A program made the translations under genes and the position numbers. Under the pieces are notes generated by a model. That model worked only from the letters and a program-made list of their open reading frames with translations. It was not told the DNA's origin and ran no database searches. Below are positions 16,208 to 25,367 of a stretch of DNA of 64,000 nt, piece after piece. The stretch comes from Candidatus Rifleibacteriota bacterium (lineage in GTDB: Bacteria; Muiribacteriota; Ozemobacteria; Ozemobacterales; Ozemobacteraceae): positions 1 to 64,000 of the forward strand of contig JADFXM010000042.1 in NCBI GenBank assembly GCA_015233565.1, given 5' to 3'. The first letter of the stretch is position 1; each line of letters starts with the position of its first letter.

Positions 16208-18106
16208 TTACTCCAGATAAGTATAGCCGTATAATCCTGAACGATAAATTGCCAGGAATTCTTTTCCTTCCTGGACAGAAATTTTCCCTTCTTTGACGGA
16301 TGAGGAAACCCAACTTTCCATTGTTTTTACCAGCTTTTTGTGGCTGAACTGGACATATTCCAGGACATCGGCAACTTGCTCACCGTCTATGATCTTTTCA
16401 ATTTCGTAACCTTTTTCATCTGTTACTTTTATGTGAACGACATTGGTGTCACCAAACAAATTGTGCAAATCACCAAGGATTTCCTGATATGCCCCAACCA
16501 TAAAAACAGCCAGATAATAAGGTTGTTTGGGATTGAAATCATGAAGTGGAAGAAATGAAGAAAAATTTCTCGTTCCTATGAAGTGATCAATTTTTCCGTC
16601 CGAATCGCAGGTAATATCTTGTATTGTAGCTTCCAGAGTTGGTTTTTCAGTTAAACGATGTATCGGCATAATTGGAAAAAGTTGATCAATTGCCCATGAA
16701 TCTGGAAGAGACTGGAACAAAGAAAAATTGCAAAAATATTTATGTGCAAGTACTTTCGAAATTTGTTTTAGATCATCTGAAGTGTGCTTAAAATCAGCAC
16801 TCATTATTTTAACTTCATACGCAATTGTCCAGTAAAGTCTCTCAGCGATTGCTCTGGTTTTCAGATCCATTAATCCGAGACCGAAAAGATCCAGTACAGT
16901 TTCTCTTAACTGTTGAGCATCATGCCAGGTTTCCGACATATTGCGCGGATTAAGATTATTAAGCAAGTTTTCCAAATCTTTGACGATCTCATGATCTTTT
17001 TTATTGACTTTATGAGTTTCTGCTGACCACATTGGAGGCTTGGTTGTTTCAAGGACGTTGAACACCAGCACGGAATGATGCGCAGTGAGCGCCCTCCCCG
17101 ATTCGGTAATAAGGTGAGGGTGTGGAAGATCGTTTTTCGCTGATGCATCCTGGATCATCGATATTGCATCGTTTGCATATTCCTGAACTGCGTAGTTCAG
17201 GCTGCTTGTGAGGGTGGTGTGAGATCCGTCGTAATCTACTCCCAGACCTCCTCCTATGTCGACAAACTCAATATTACAACCAAGTTTTCGAATTTGTACA
17301 TAAAATTGTGCAACTTCTCTCAACCCTGCTTTTATTTTCCGGATGTTGGTGATTTGGCTTCCAAGGTGAAAATGGATTAGCTTGAGATGATCTTTGCATC
17401 CTTCGCTTTCAAGGAGATTAATTGCTTCCAGTAACTCACAGGAGGTCAGCCCAAACTTGCTTTGATCCCCCCCGGAATCTTCCCATTTTCCTGCTCCGGA
17501 AGTGGCCAGTTTTATTCTGATTCCAATATTCGGTTGAATGGATAATCTTCGGGAAATTGAAACTATAAGCTTTAGCTCGTTTAATTTTTCTGCGACAATA
17601 AAGATGCGTTTCCCCATTTTTTGTGCTAAAAGTGCCAGCTCAATAAAATCCTCATCTTTATACCCATTGCAGACTATTATTGCCTCAGGGTTATCCATAA
17701 TTGCCAGAACCGCGTGTAACTCAGGTTTAGATCCAGCTTCCAACCCGATCAAAAATTTTCTTCCGTATCTGACAATTTCTTCTACTACCGGTCTTTGCTG
17801 ATTTACTTTGATTGGATATACGGAGTAATGATTTCCCTGATAATTGTATTCCTTGGCAGCACGGCCGAAACAAGCTGAAATAGTTTCGATCCGGTCGTCA
17901 AGAATGTCAGGAAATCTTAATAAAACGGGTAGGGCAACATCTCTAAGTTCCAGCTCATCGATCAATTCCTTTATATCTACCTCGGGACCATTTTTCTTGC
18001 GGGGCATTACAACAACATTTCCTTTGGTATTAATTCCATAGTAGTCAATTCCCCAGCCAGAAATGTTGTACAATTCTGCTGAATCTTCGATGCGCCATTT
18101 TCTCAT
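16208..18106 (-). CDS. speA: Biosynthetic arginine decarboxylase
   Basis: A 632-residue SpeA. It decarboxylates arginine to agmatine, the entry to putrescine and spermidine, using PLP. The PLP lysine is K100 in V-Y-P-I-K-V-N-Q. The alanine-racemase-fold barrel shows F-H-L-G-S-Q, D-I-G-G-G-L-G-V-D-Y and E-S-G-R-A. The C-terminal half carries N-F-S-L-F-Q-S-L-P-D-x-W-x-I-x-Q-L-F-P-I-M-P, diagnostic of SpeA. Length matches the family. AGGAG lies nine bases upstream of the ATG. No agmatinase or agmatine deiminase gene is adjacent, so the rest of the pathway is elsewhere. The secreted hypothetical gene upstream on the same strand ends in its own terminator, so speA is transcribed separately. Confidence 0.97.
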   Translation of the reverse strand: MRKWRIEDSAELYNISGWGIDYYGINTKGNVVVMPRKKNGPEVDIKELIDELELRDVALPVLLRFPDILDDRIETISACFGRAAKEYNYQGNHYSVYPIKVNQQRPVVEEIVRYGRKFLIGLEAGSKPELHAVLAIMDNPEAIIVCNGYKDEDFIELALLAQKMGKRIFIVAEKLNELKLIVSISRRLSIQPNIGIRIKLATSGAGKWEDSGGDQSKFGLTSCELLEAINLLESEGCKDHLKLIHFHLGSQITNIRKIKAGLREVAQFYVQIRKLGCNIEFVDIGGGLGVDYDGSHTTLTSSLNYAVQEYANDAISMIQDASAKNDLPHPHLITESGRALTAHHSVLVFNVLETTKPPMWSAETHKVNKKDHEIVKDLENLLNNLNPRNMSETWHDAQQLRETVLDLFGLGLMDLKTRAIAERLYWTIAYEVKIMSADFKHTSDDLKQISKVLAHKYFCNFSLFQSLPDSWAIDQLFPIMPIHRLTEKPTLEATIQDITCDSDGKIDHFIGTRNFSSFLPLHDFNPKQPYYLAVFMVGAYQEILGDLHNLFGDTNVVHIKVTDEKGYEIEKIIDGEQVADVLEYVQFSHKKLVKTMESWVSSSVKEGKISVQEGKEFLAIYRSGLYGYTYLE

Positions 18107-18221
18107 GGATATTGCTCCTGCTAAAGTTTACTGTGTGCATGATAAAACATTCGCGCTCTTCAATCAACCGCCAGAAGAAGAAATTTAAAAAAAAATTAAA
18201 TTGGATAATTATTCTGAATTG

Positions 18222-18250
18222 AAAAAAAAAGAGGGCCCTTATGGCCCTCT
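18222..18250 (-). terminator. Rho-independent terminator
   Basis: AGAGGGCC (18230-18237) pairs perfectly with GGCCCTCT (18243-18250) around a five-base loop. On the minus strand this is followed by a run of T residues (A-run 18222-18230 on the plus strand). It ends the transcript of the secreted hypothetical gene and separates it from speA. Confidence 0.92.
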
Positions 18251-18318
18251 GGGAGAAAAATATATGGGGAGGATTAATTAACGTATCAATTCAGTAATTT
18301 CACTAAGATTTCATTACA

Positions 18319-18867
18319 CTAATCGTCTTCATTAACTGCTGTTGCAGCATACCGTCTGTATTCTGCGGCACTCAAAATTATATCTGAATATTCGTTACTG
18401 ACCCAGTATTGTTTTCCATCGGGAGTTGTGTTCCATTCACCATCAAGAAGGTCAACTTGCCGGCCTCCAATGTTTGCAATCTTTTTTCTATCGCGAAGAT
18501 CATTTTTGTTGATTTTGGATGCGATTTGAAGTGAACTTAAACAGCCTGCCAGGTCGCTTCGCTTTTCAAGATTGACTTTGAAAGCTACTCGCTGTATTAA
18601 TCTTTGCAGCATTCCTTTTTCTATTGCTTTTGAGTTTTTTGTCAATAATTCAATTTCTTCTGATGAAGAAAGTAATTTTTCGGAAAGAAAATTTTCCTTT
18701 TCCAGCAGGATTTTTTCTTGGCGGACACTTTCGGAAAGTTGAAGAGCGTGAGTTTTAGAATAATCAGTTCCAAGTGCCAAAAATTCATCAGCTACGGAAG
18801 CTTCGAGAAAAGAACAAATTCCAAAAATCATTATTAACACGGATAAATACTTAATAGTTCCTTTCAT
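18319..18867 (-). CDS. Secreted hypothetical protein
   Basis: A 182-residue protein not recognised as any family. Residues 1-25 look like a signal peptide (K-G-T-I-K-Y, hydrophobic core, A-S-V-A cleavage). Residues about 45-110 are strongly helical and charged, possibly a short coiled coil. The final 50 residues have a W-N-T-T-P-D-G-K-Q-Y-W and Y-S-D-I-I-L-S-A-A-E-Y-R-R-Y pattern and an acidic end. The start at 18867 is chosen for its perfect AGGAGG; a longer frame to 18918 would bury that site. It is followed by a strong terminator. Confidence 0.7.
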   Translation of the reverse strand: MKGTIKYLSVLIMIFGICSFLEASVADEFLALGTDYSKTHALQLSESVRQEKILLEKENFLSEKLLSSSEEIELLTKNSKAIEKGMLQRLIQRVAFKVNLEKRSDLAGCLSSLQIASKINKNDLRDRKKIANIGGRQVDLLDGEWNTTPDGKQYWVSNEYSDIILSAAEYRRYAATAVNEDD

Positions 18868-19071
18868 TTCATTTCCTCCTACTACATACAATTTTAATAA
18901 AAGCAAAATCCATACCATTATTTTCTTTCGTAAAAAATGCTTAAATGCTGATTATTCTTTTTCTCTTGAAGAAAAAATGCTAAAATATTGCCCGCGCTTG
19001 CCAAACTCTTATCAATTTGGGTCGAAATGAAAATCCGCCTCATATGTTCCACGTGAACTCTAAACAATTCA

Positions 19072-20280
19072 ATGCTGAAAAATAACTTAATTCTCCGAAT
19101 ACATAATTACAATATAGTAAGCTTTGGTGCACTTTTAGGGGCTTGTTCCGAAGACTTGTTAAAGCAATTCTCTATATTTCTATGGAAGACCGGTCACCCA
19201 TTTCCTGAAGAAGCATTAAATGGGAGACTACTTTTTTTGTATTCTTTTATGATGCCGCATGTGGAAAAAGCGGAAGCGGAATTTGCAGTTTTAAAAAAGG
19301 CTGTTGCTGAGTCCAAATCGGAAGCTTTTTTCGTAGTGGGTGGGTCTCATGCCTTTGGAATCCCTGAAAAAATGCTTAATATGGGATTTGATTTAGTTGT
19401 TACTGGCGAATCGGAAGCCTTTTTCCCGGATTTTTTGGAAAAATGGCTTGCAGGAAATCCTCCGAAGGGAATTGTCAAAATTCAGCCTGGAGCAGTTGAT
19501 TTGAGCCATTTTCCAGGGTTTCACAAGTTGATTGGGTATCTTCCACCAGTGGAGATCAGTCGTGGCTGTCGCTTTGGGTGTGCTTTCTGTGCGGTTCCGC
19601 GACTCTACAAAGGAGTTGTCCGGTATAGGAGCATAGATTCCATTGTTTCTATCGCAAGACAATATTTTCAAATTCAACCCTCTCGCCGCCGTATAAAGTT
19701 CCTTTCTTCGAACAGCTTTGGATACGGTTCAATTGATGGGAAAACTCCGAATCTCAAAGCGATTCAAGAGCTATTAACAAGGCTTCGGACAGAGGGAGTT
19801 TCGGAAATCAGTTTCGGTTCTTTTCCCTCGGAAGTCAGGCCTGAGTTTGTTACTGAAGAGGTAATGGAGATTGTTTCCAAATTCATTACAAACCCCGCAA
19901 TTGTAATGGGTATTCAGACAGGGAATGAAGCTCGCCTTAAAGCTATGGGAAGAGGCCACAACAAAGAACAAGCTGTTTCAGCGGTAAAAATACTTTCTAA
20001 ATTTGGTTTTAAGGCACATGTTGATTTCATTATTGGTTATCCGAATGAAAAATACGCTGAACAAGATGAATTATTGACTTTTATGGAAGAGTTAGTGCAT
20101 AAATATCAAGTCAAAATTCATATGCATACGTTTATGCCATTACCCCAAACTCCCTGGGAAAACCTCCTCGCTTCAAGTATTTCCCAAGACTCAAGGAAAA
20201 GGCTCAAAGCGCTTGCGAGCCTTGGGCATTTGGATGGTTGGTGGGAAAATCAAATCCATTATAGTAGGAAAAAGAGTTGA
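19072..20280 (+). CDS. Radical SAM protein with B12-binding-like N-terminal domain
   Basis: A 402-residue radical SAM protein. The N-terminal 150 residues resemble a B12-binding Rossmann domain (V-V-G-G-S-H-A-F-G and V-V-T-G-E-S-E), without a clear D-x-H-x-x-G cobalamin motif. The cluster-binding cysteines are C166-x3-C170-x2-C173 (S-R-G-C-R-F-G-C-A-F-C). The family resembles the MJ_1487-type B12-binding/radical SAM group, of unknown substrate. The start has no clear ribosome site. Its stop overlaps the TTG start of the permease gene, indicating coupling. Confidence 0.8.
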   Translation: MLKNNLILRIHNYNIVSFGALLGACSEDLLKQFSIFLWKTGHPFPEEALNGRLLFLYSFMMPHVEKAEAEFAVLKKAVAESKSEAFFVVGGSHAFGIPEKMLNMGFDLVVTGESEAFFPDFLEKWLAGNPPKGIVKIQPGAVDLSHFPGFHKLIGYLPPVEISRGCRFGCAFCAVPRLYKGVVRYRSIDSIVSIARQYFQIQPSRRRIKFLSSNSFGYGSIDGKTPNLKAIQELLTRLRTEGVSEISFGSFPSEVRPEFVTEEVMEIVSKFITNPAIVMGIQTGNEARLKAMGRGHNKEQAVSAVKILSKFGFKAHVDFIIGYPNEKYAEQDELLTFMEELVHKYQVKIHMHTFMPLPQTPWENLLASSISQDSRKRLKALASLGHLDGWWENQIHYSRKKS

Positions 20281-21446
20281 GTAGCGAAAACACAAAAGAA
20301 ATTATTCCTTCTGCTGAAAATGTACCTGCTGTTCCGGGCTTTGCAACTCCTGAGCGCCGGAGCAGAGATCACACCTGGAACGGAACGGAGCGAAGACGCG
20401 ACTGGTTTGAGAGAAATTTGGTTTTAATCAAACAAATTATTGTATGGGTTGTTTTTTTTGGAATACTTTTTTATTTCAGAGCTTTTCTATCTTTGATTTT
20501 CATCACTTTTATTATGTCTTTTGTTATGAATTCCTTGATTGAAAAGCTTTGCAAAAATTTTGTTTTACCCCGAAAATTGCTTGTGATAGTGGCGTATGTT
20601 CTACTTGGACTCACGATGACCGGAATTGCTATGATAGTGGTTCCGCAAGTCGTAATAGAGGGAAAATATATCTCAAAAGAGCTGCCAAGGGCGAAAGATC
20701 AGCTAATTAACGGTATTTCCACCTTTGCAGGACAAATTGGATCATTTACAGAAGGTCTTGACTACTTGAAATTAAAAGAAGGGATCAACTGGGAAGATTC
20801 CATAAAAGATTGGTTTTCAGTATTGGTCCAGGCCTTCTCCGGTTTTTTTCAAAGTCTACTTAAGATTTCCTTTAACTTTATTTTATCAATGATTTTCAGT
20901 TTCCTGATTTTATGGGACCCTCAAAGACTTCTCAGGGAAGTGGAAAGCCTCAAAGAGACCAGGATAGCATTTGCTTACAGGACACTCGAGCCTTCCTTGC
21001 AAATGTTTGGCAATATTCTTGGCAAAGCTTTTGAAGCTCAAATTGTTATCGCTATTGTCAACACTTGCTTTACATTAATAGGATTAACTTTCCTTGGAAT
21101 TCCCAATAAACTTTTTTTAAGCGTATTTGTTTTCATTTGCTCTTTCATTCCGGTTTTGGGAGTCTTCATTTCAAGTATTCCGATTTGTTTGATTGCCTAC
21201 CAGGTAAATGGTCTTACGACAATTTTGTACAGTCTAATGTTAGTGACTGTTATACACTTTATCGAAGCATATATTTTAAACCCAAGAATTGTCGGAGCAC
21301 ACCTTGCTTTGCATCCGTTTGTCGCTGTTTCGATACTACTTCTAAGCGAACATTTGTTTGGAGTTTGGGGTCTGTTGCTTGGGGTTCCCGGTACAGTTTT
21401 CTTATTTAAAACCCTTATTGCGGAAGACGCTATTTCGGAGAAATAA
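20277..21446 (+). CDS. AI-2E family transporter (UPF0118/PerM)
   Basis: A 389-residue membrane protein with seven or eight helices. Residues 1-45 are a cytoplasmic tail rich in charged residues (E-R-R-S-R-D-H-T-W-N-G-T-E-R-R). The typical PF01594 landmarks follow: paired N-terminal helices, an extracytoplasmic helical region about 140-200, and the conserved P-x-x-x-F-I-P-V-L-G and H-P-F-V-A-V-S-I-L-L-L motifs near the C-terminus. Members export autoinducer-2, act as Na+/H+ antiporters or have unknown cargo. The start is TTG in a TTGA overlap with the radical SAM stop, with a purine-rich GGAAAAAGAG upstream. Confidence 0.9.
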   Translation: MSSENTKEIIPSAENVPAVPGFATPERRSRDHTWNGTERRRDWFERNLVLIKQIIVWVVFFGILFYFRAFLSLIFITFIMSFVMNSLIEKLCKNFVLPRKLLVIVAYVLLGLTMTGIAMIVVPQVVIEGKYISKELPRAKDQLINGISTFAGQIGSFTEGLDYLKLKEGINWEDSIKDWFSVLVQAFSGFFQSLLKISFNFILSMIFSFLILWDPQRLLREVESLKETRIAFAYRTLEPSLQMFGNILGKAFEAQIVIAIVNTCFTLIGLTFLGIPNKLFLSVFVFICSFIPVLGVFISSIPICLIAYQVNGLTTILYSLMLVTVIHFIEAYILNPRIVGAHLALHPFVAVSILLLSEHLFGVWGLLLGVPGTVFLFKTLIAEDAISEK

Positions 21447-21669
21447 ACAGCCCTCCCGGCCCAACCTCTTTTGACTCTTCAATTAGATTTAGGATTCTTG
21501 GAATCAACTTTTTATTGCTTATAAAGCTCTGTTGAAGCCACATTCCCTAAATTTTGTGAAAATCCACTAGCAGTGACATCTTTTCCAAAAGTTATGATGG
21601 TAAATCTTGCATAACTTATGTAACAATTCCTCGGCATTAATAGACTGGAAAAGCATTTTGAGCTGCTCC

Positions 21670-21697
21670 TTGAATAGATTATTTTGCGGACTATAAT
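21670..21697 (+). promoter_or_regulatory. Sigma-70-type promoter
   Basis: TTGAAT (21670-21675), a 16-base spacer and a perfect TATAAT (21692-21697). Transcription would start near 21704, giving a leader of about 33 bases that ends in AAGGAGGG before the ATG at 21737. Confidence 0.7.
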
Positions 21698-21736
21698 ATG
21701 ACCGATAAGATAAAGGATATTTATTAAGGAGGGTTT

Positions 21737-22561
21737 ATGAAATCGTTCATCAGAAAACCGCTTTTCATGTTTCTAGGTATTTTATTTTTTCTTTGTACAA
21801 TCTTTTCGGCCAGAGCTGAAGTAATTCAGCAGACCTTCGATCATAGTTTGGGAATTGGAACTAGTGCTCAAAGCTGGGAACATCGAATTGATGTCCCGGA
21901 AAATTTTTTGGCAAAGGGAAAGGTTTTTACGAATCGACGCCTTGAGCTTACTGATAAGCTGGTGATCGAACGTGAAGAATTAACTGGTTCTTATTATTAT
22001 ATTAAAGTCCGATTGCCCAAAGCGTGGTTGTTCACTGCCAAAGGAAGCGTAAAAGTTTCTCTTGAAATCGGAACTCCGCAGTTGCCAGCTCCTGGTCCAG
22101 TCAGTGCTTTGAAAGTTTCGGGCAAAGCTCTTGCTCCAACGTTTGCCTGGGCCGGAACTGCAGGTTACTATGCTATCAGTCTTTTGAATAAAGGAACTGG
22201 CGCTACAGTTTGGGAAAGAGTCCTCATTGGAAAGACCACTCAAGCAATGGATGAAAATGAACTTAAAGCCGGAAATCATTATGCTTGGGCTGTAAAACAA
22301 GCTAATGAATCAGCAAAATACTCATCTGAAGCTAATGCAGCTTTCAGAGTAGACACAAAATACACAACTTGTACTTATTGCATGGGCAAGGGAAGCGTTA
22401 TTTGCACTTACTGCAATGGCTCCGGAGTCATTATGGGGTCCGGACCTCATGGGGAACCAATTCCTCATACCTGCACCGAATGCAATGGATCGGGACGCCA
22501 AATTTGCACTTTTTGCAATGGCACCGGACAGGTTGCGACACCAATAATAGTTCCCGAATAG
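21737..22561 (+). CDS. Secreted protein with DnaJ-type CxxCxGxG zinc-finger repeats
   Basis: A 274-residue protein with a signal peptide (residues 1-27, S-A-R-A cleavage). Residues about 30-110 are beta-rich, and about 115-205 resemble a fibronectin type III-like domain (A-P-T-F-A-W-A-G-T-A-G-Y-Y and Y-A-W-A-V-K). The C-terminal 60 residues carry four C-x-x-C-x-G-x-G units (C-T-Y-C-M-G-K-G, C-T-Y-C-N-G-S-G, C-T-E-C-N-G-S-G, C-T-F-C-N-G-T-G), the central zinc domain of DnaJ, here without a J-domain. In DnaJ this module binds two zinc ions and unfolded protein. A secreted copy is unusual. It has its own promoter, perfect AGGAGG site and terminator. Confidence 0.85.
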   Translation: MKSFIRKPLFMFLGILFFLCTIFSARAEVIQQTFDHSLGIGTSAQSWEHRIDVPENFLAKGKVFTNRRLELTDKLVIEREELTGSYYYIKVRLPKAWLFTAKGSVKVSLEIGTPQLPAPGPVSALKVSGKALAPTFAWAGTAGYYAISLLNKGTGATVWERVLIGKTTQAMDENELKAGNHYAWAVKQANESAKYSSEANAAFRVDTKYTTCTYCMGKGSVICTYCNGSGVIMGSGPHGEPIPHTCTECNGSGRQICTFCNGTGQVATPIIVPE

Positions 22562-22584
22562 CCAATTAAGTCCCCAATTACATT

Positions 22585-22616
22585 AGAGAAGCACAAACGT
22601 GTTTCTCTTTTTTTTT
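22585..22616 (+). terminator. Rho-independent terminator
   Basis: AGAGAAGCAC pairs with GTGTTTCTCT (one mismatch) around an AAAC loop and runs into nine or more T residues, 24 bases after the stop of the zinc-finger gene. Confidence 0.9.
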
Positions 22617-22906
22617 CCAATTTTTAGGCCGAAGTTTCGGACGCAAAATCTATTGAAATACTGATCTATAAACGAATTTAAGGCATTTTTCAGACGGTTT
22701 TTACTGGACAGTAGGAAAACCCTTGAAACCATCTTCAAATGTTATTTTCAGGCGTCAAATTTACATGGACAGAAAAAGCAGGCAAAAAAGGCTTCTTTTT
22801 GGCTTCAGGTCATAACAAGAGGGTTTTTTCACTCGGGAACTTCGGTTTAGGGTGTTTTTCGACAGATTCGTTCGTCTTGTGATGCGAAACTGAACGTTGG
22901 AAAGGC
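22617..22906. other. Intergenic stretch, nothing clear
   Basis: One 47-codon frame (22739-22882, plus strand) begins with ATG but lacks a ribosome site and has no recognisable pattern. Otherwise this is a featureless stretch between the terminator and the ABC-F promoter. Confidence 0.4.
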
Positions 22907-22935
22907 TTGACTCCTGTCTTGGGCTGTGATAAATT
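22907..22935 (+). promoter_or_regulatory. Promoter placed against the ABC-F start (leaderless mRNA candidate)
   Basis: TTGACT (22907-22912), an exact 17-base spacer and TAAATT (22930-22935). The predicted start point is 6-8 bases further, at about 22941-22943, immediately before the ATG at 22944. No Shine-Dalgarno sequence exists there. If this promoter is used, the message has no 5' leader. Confidence 0.6.
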
Positions 22936-22943
22936 CAGCCCCT

Positions 22944-24569
22944 ATGATTAACCTCTCAAATGTCAAAATCACTTATTCCCGACGCACTCTTTTTCAAAAT
23001 GCTAATTTTCTTGTTCGCCCTGGCGACAAGATTGGCTTGGTTGGCCCTAACGGGGCTGGGAAAACAACTGTGTTTCGTCTGATTACAGGCGAAGAGACTC
23101 CTAATGAAGGCGAAGCTCAGATCAATTCAGGAATTGTAATTGGTTACTTCTCTCAGAGTGTTGGAGAATTATCAGGCCACTCAGCCCTTCAAGAGGTCCT
23201 GACAGGGGCTGGTCGAGTATACGAAATCGGAAAAGAACTTTCGAAGCTTGAACAACGTATGGCTGATCCTTCCGGAGACTTTGACGATGCTGCTTTAAAA
23301 CGTTATGGAACATTGCAGGAAGATTTCCTGCACATGGGAGGCTATGAGAAGGAGACGGAAGCTCAAACGATCTTAGGCGGATTAGGAATTGGCCCTGATC
23401 GATGGGAACAGCCAGTGGAAACTTTTTCCGGTGGTTGGAGAATGCGAATTGCTCTTGCGCGAATTCTACTTTTGAATCCTGACGTGTTGCTCATTGACGA
23501 ACCTACCAATCATTTGGATATTGAGAGCATTATCTGGCTTGAAGCCTGGCTGAAATCTTTCAAAGGCGCTCTGGTTATGACCAGTCATGATCGGGAATTT
23601 ATGACCAGAATTTGCTCCCGAACCGTCGAAGTTGCTGGTGAAACTATTACAACCTACAGTGGCGACTATGACTTTTATCTGCGGGAAAGAGTCATTAGAA
23701 GAGAACAGTTGCTTGCAGCTCAGAAACGCCAACAAACCATGCTTGCCAAGGAAGAGGAGTTCATTGCACGTTTCGCGGCTCGTGCCTCTCATGCAGCTCA
23801 AGTGCAGTCGCGAGTAAAAACAATTGAAAAAATCGAGCGAATCGTCGTTCCTCCTGATCCCAAAGTAATCAAGTTTCAATTTGGTCCCAACAAAAGAAGT
23901 GGGGACATTGTCCTGGACTTCAAAGACCTTGCAAAATCCTGGACGCTTCCCGATGGAAAGCTCTTGCCGGTTTTCTCTGGTGTAACCGGTAAAGTTATTC
24001 GCGGGAACAAAATTGCTCTTACCGGGGTAAACGGGGCAGGAAAATCCACTTTCCTTAAGGTTGTTACCGGGCAGACTGAACCGACCGGAGGAATCTGTAA
24101 CCTTGGGGCCAGCGTTCAGGTTGGCTATTTCAGCCAATATTCCTGCGAAGCCTTGAACCCTGAACTGACCATTTTCCAGGAACTTGAAATGCGATTGCCC
24201 ATGGCGAGCATTGGCCAAATTAAAACCCTTCTGGGCGCTTTCCAATTCTCGGGAGACGACTCAGATAAAAAAATTTCCATCCTCTCAGGTGGCGAAAAAA
24301 CTCGCGTGATGCTTGCCTGCCTGCTTACACAGCCCGTGAATTTCCTGGTACTTGATGAACCTACCAATCATCTTGATATTGCAAGTCGCGAAGTTCTTCT
24401 CGAAGCGCTTCAGGAATTCGATGGAACCGTTATGATTGTAAGCCATGATCGTTATTTTCTGCATCACCTGGTTAATCGTGTCTTTGAAATCGATCATGGA
24501 GCCTTGAAAAGCTACGAAGGCGGCTATGAGTATTACCTTGAAAAATCCGGACACAAAGTTGTTCATTGA
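22944..24569 (+). CDS. ABC-F family ATP-binding protein
   Basis: A 541-residue soluble protein with two ABC ATPase domains and no membrane segment. The first Walker A is G-P-N-G-A-G-K-T-T (34-42), with signature F-S-G-G-W and Walker B L-L-I-D-E-P-T-N-H-L-D. The second is G-V-N-G-A-G-K-S-T near 360, with L-S-G-G-E-K-T-R and V-L-D-E-P-T-N-H-L-D. The charged linker between them (about residues 235-310) is the P-site tRNA-interaction motif of ABC-F proteins, which act on the ribosome (Uup, YdiF, EttA types). The ATG at 22944 fits the family N-terminus (M-I-N-L-S-N-V); an upstream GTG at 22926 would lie before the predicted transcription start. Confidence 0.94.
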   Translation: MINLSNVKITYSRRTLFQNANFLVRPGDKIGLVGPNGAGKTTVFRLITGEETPNEGEAQINSGIVIGYFSQSVGELSGHSALQEVLTGAGRVYEIGKELSKLEQRMADPSGDFDDAALKRYGTLQEDFLHMGGYEKETEAQTILGGLGIGPDRWEQPVETFSGGWRMRIALARILLLNPDVLLIDEPTNHLDIESIIWLEAWLKSFKGALVMTSHDREFMTRICSRTVEVAGETITTYSGDYDFYLRERVIRREQLLAAQKRQQTMLAKEEEFIARFAARASHAAQVQSRVKTIEKIERIVVPPDPKVIKFQFGPNKRSGDIVLDFKDLAKSWTLPDGKLLPVFSGVTGKVIRGNKIALTGVNGAGKSTFLKVVTGQTEPTGGICNLGASVQVGYFSQYSCEALNPELTIFQELEMRLPMASIGQIKTLLGAFQFSGDDSDKKISILSGGEKTRVMLACLLTQPVNFLVLDEPTNHLDIASREVLLEALQEFDGTVMIVSHDRYFLHHLVNRVFEIDHGALKSYEGGYEYYLEKSGHKVVH

Positions 24570-24599
24570 TTCCAAATCGACTGTAAAATGGAGTAACAA

Positions 24600-25139
24600 A
24601 TGGGAAGAATTCTCCTAAGAAATCAAGCTTATGAGGTTGAAAATGAGAAACCGGTTTCAATCCATATTCCGGAATATAACATTCTGATTAAGAATACGGT
24701 CCTTGGAAAAGATGTTTCAATTTGGGCGAATCTTAACATTTATGGGGCTGTTATCGGGGAAAACACAAAATTAGGATCTTTCATCGAAATCAGAAGCGAT
24801 GTTCAAATCGGAAAAAACTGCAAACTTGAACCTTTTATTTTTATCCCTGAGGGGGTTTCTCTTGAAGATAACGTCTTCATCGGGCCAAATGTAACTTTTA
24901 CTAATGATCTTTATCCGAGGGCTTGCAATCCCGATGGAAGCTTGATAACCAACTATGAAATCTCGCAGACTTTGGTTAGGAGTTTTGCAAGTATTGGCGC
25001 AGGTTGTGTAATCCGTTGCGGAATTAAAATAGGTCGAAATTCAATGATAGGTGCTGGAAGTGTTTTAACCAAAGATATTGGAGACCATGAATTATGGTAT
25101 GCTACTCCAGCCTCATGTAAAGGGAAGGTAAGAAAGTAA
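24600..25139 (+). CDS. Left-handed beta-helix acetyltransferase (WlbB/FdtC-like)
   Basis: A 179-residue hexapeptide-repeat protein. Repeats (V-I-G-E-N-T, V-Q-I-G-K-N-C, V-F-I-G-P-N-V, A-S-I-G-A-G, I-K-I-G-R-N-S, M-I-G-A-G-S-V) fill residues 35-165, with T-N-D-L-Y-P-R-A at about 100, a loop typical of sugar 3- or 4-N-acetyltransferases. It likely transfers an acyl group from acyl-CoA to an amino sugar nucleotide. It is followed by a Gfo/Idh/MocA dehydrogenase and a DegT aminotransferase, the three activities of WlbA-WlbE-WlbB-like 3-acetamido sugar synthesis. GGAG precedes the ATG. Confidence 0.85.
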   Translation: MGRILLRNQAYEVENEKPVSIHIPEYNILIKNTVLGKDVSIWANLNIYGAVIGENTKLGSFIEIRSDVQIGKNCKLEPFIFIPEGVSLEDNVFIGPNVTFTNDLYPRACNPDGSLITNYEISQTLVRSFASIGAGCVIRCGIKIGRNSMIGAGSVLTKDIGDHELWYATPASCKGKVRK

Positions 25140-25263
25140 CCTTAGTTTCAATAATTCCGGGTAAACATATTTGCTAATCAAGAACCACCATTTTTTGTGA
25201 AAAACTTCTGTAGAATTGATGAAGGTTCTATAAAATTCAATAGAGATTTATTCAATACCCCCC

Positions 25264-25275
25264 CAGACGCGTCTG
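25264..25275. repeat. 12-bp perfect palindrome
   Basis: CAGACGCGTCTG is a GC-rich perfect palindrome in an otherwise AT-rich gap, about 95 bases upstream of the sugar dehydrogenase gene. It could be an operator site; no second copy was seen. Confidence 0.4.
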
Positions 25276-25367
25276 CATCAAGGCTAAAATTGCCCCCTCT
25301 TCGCTTAACCTGCCGAAACGCCGATATTATTATCAGGTGGATAAAAGAAAACTAAAGGGATAGCGTA

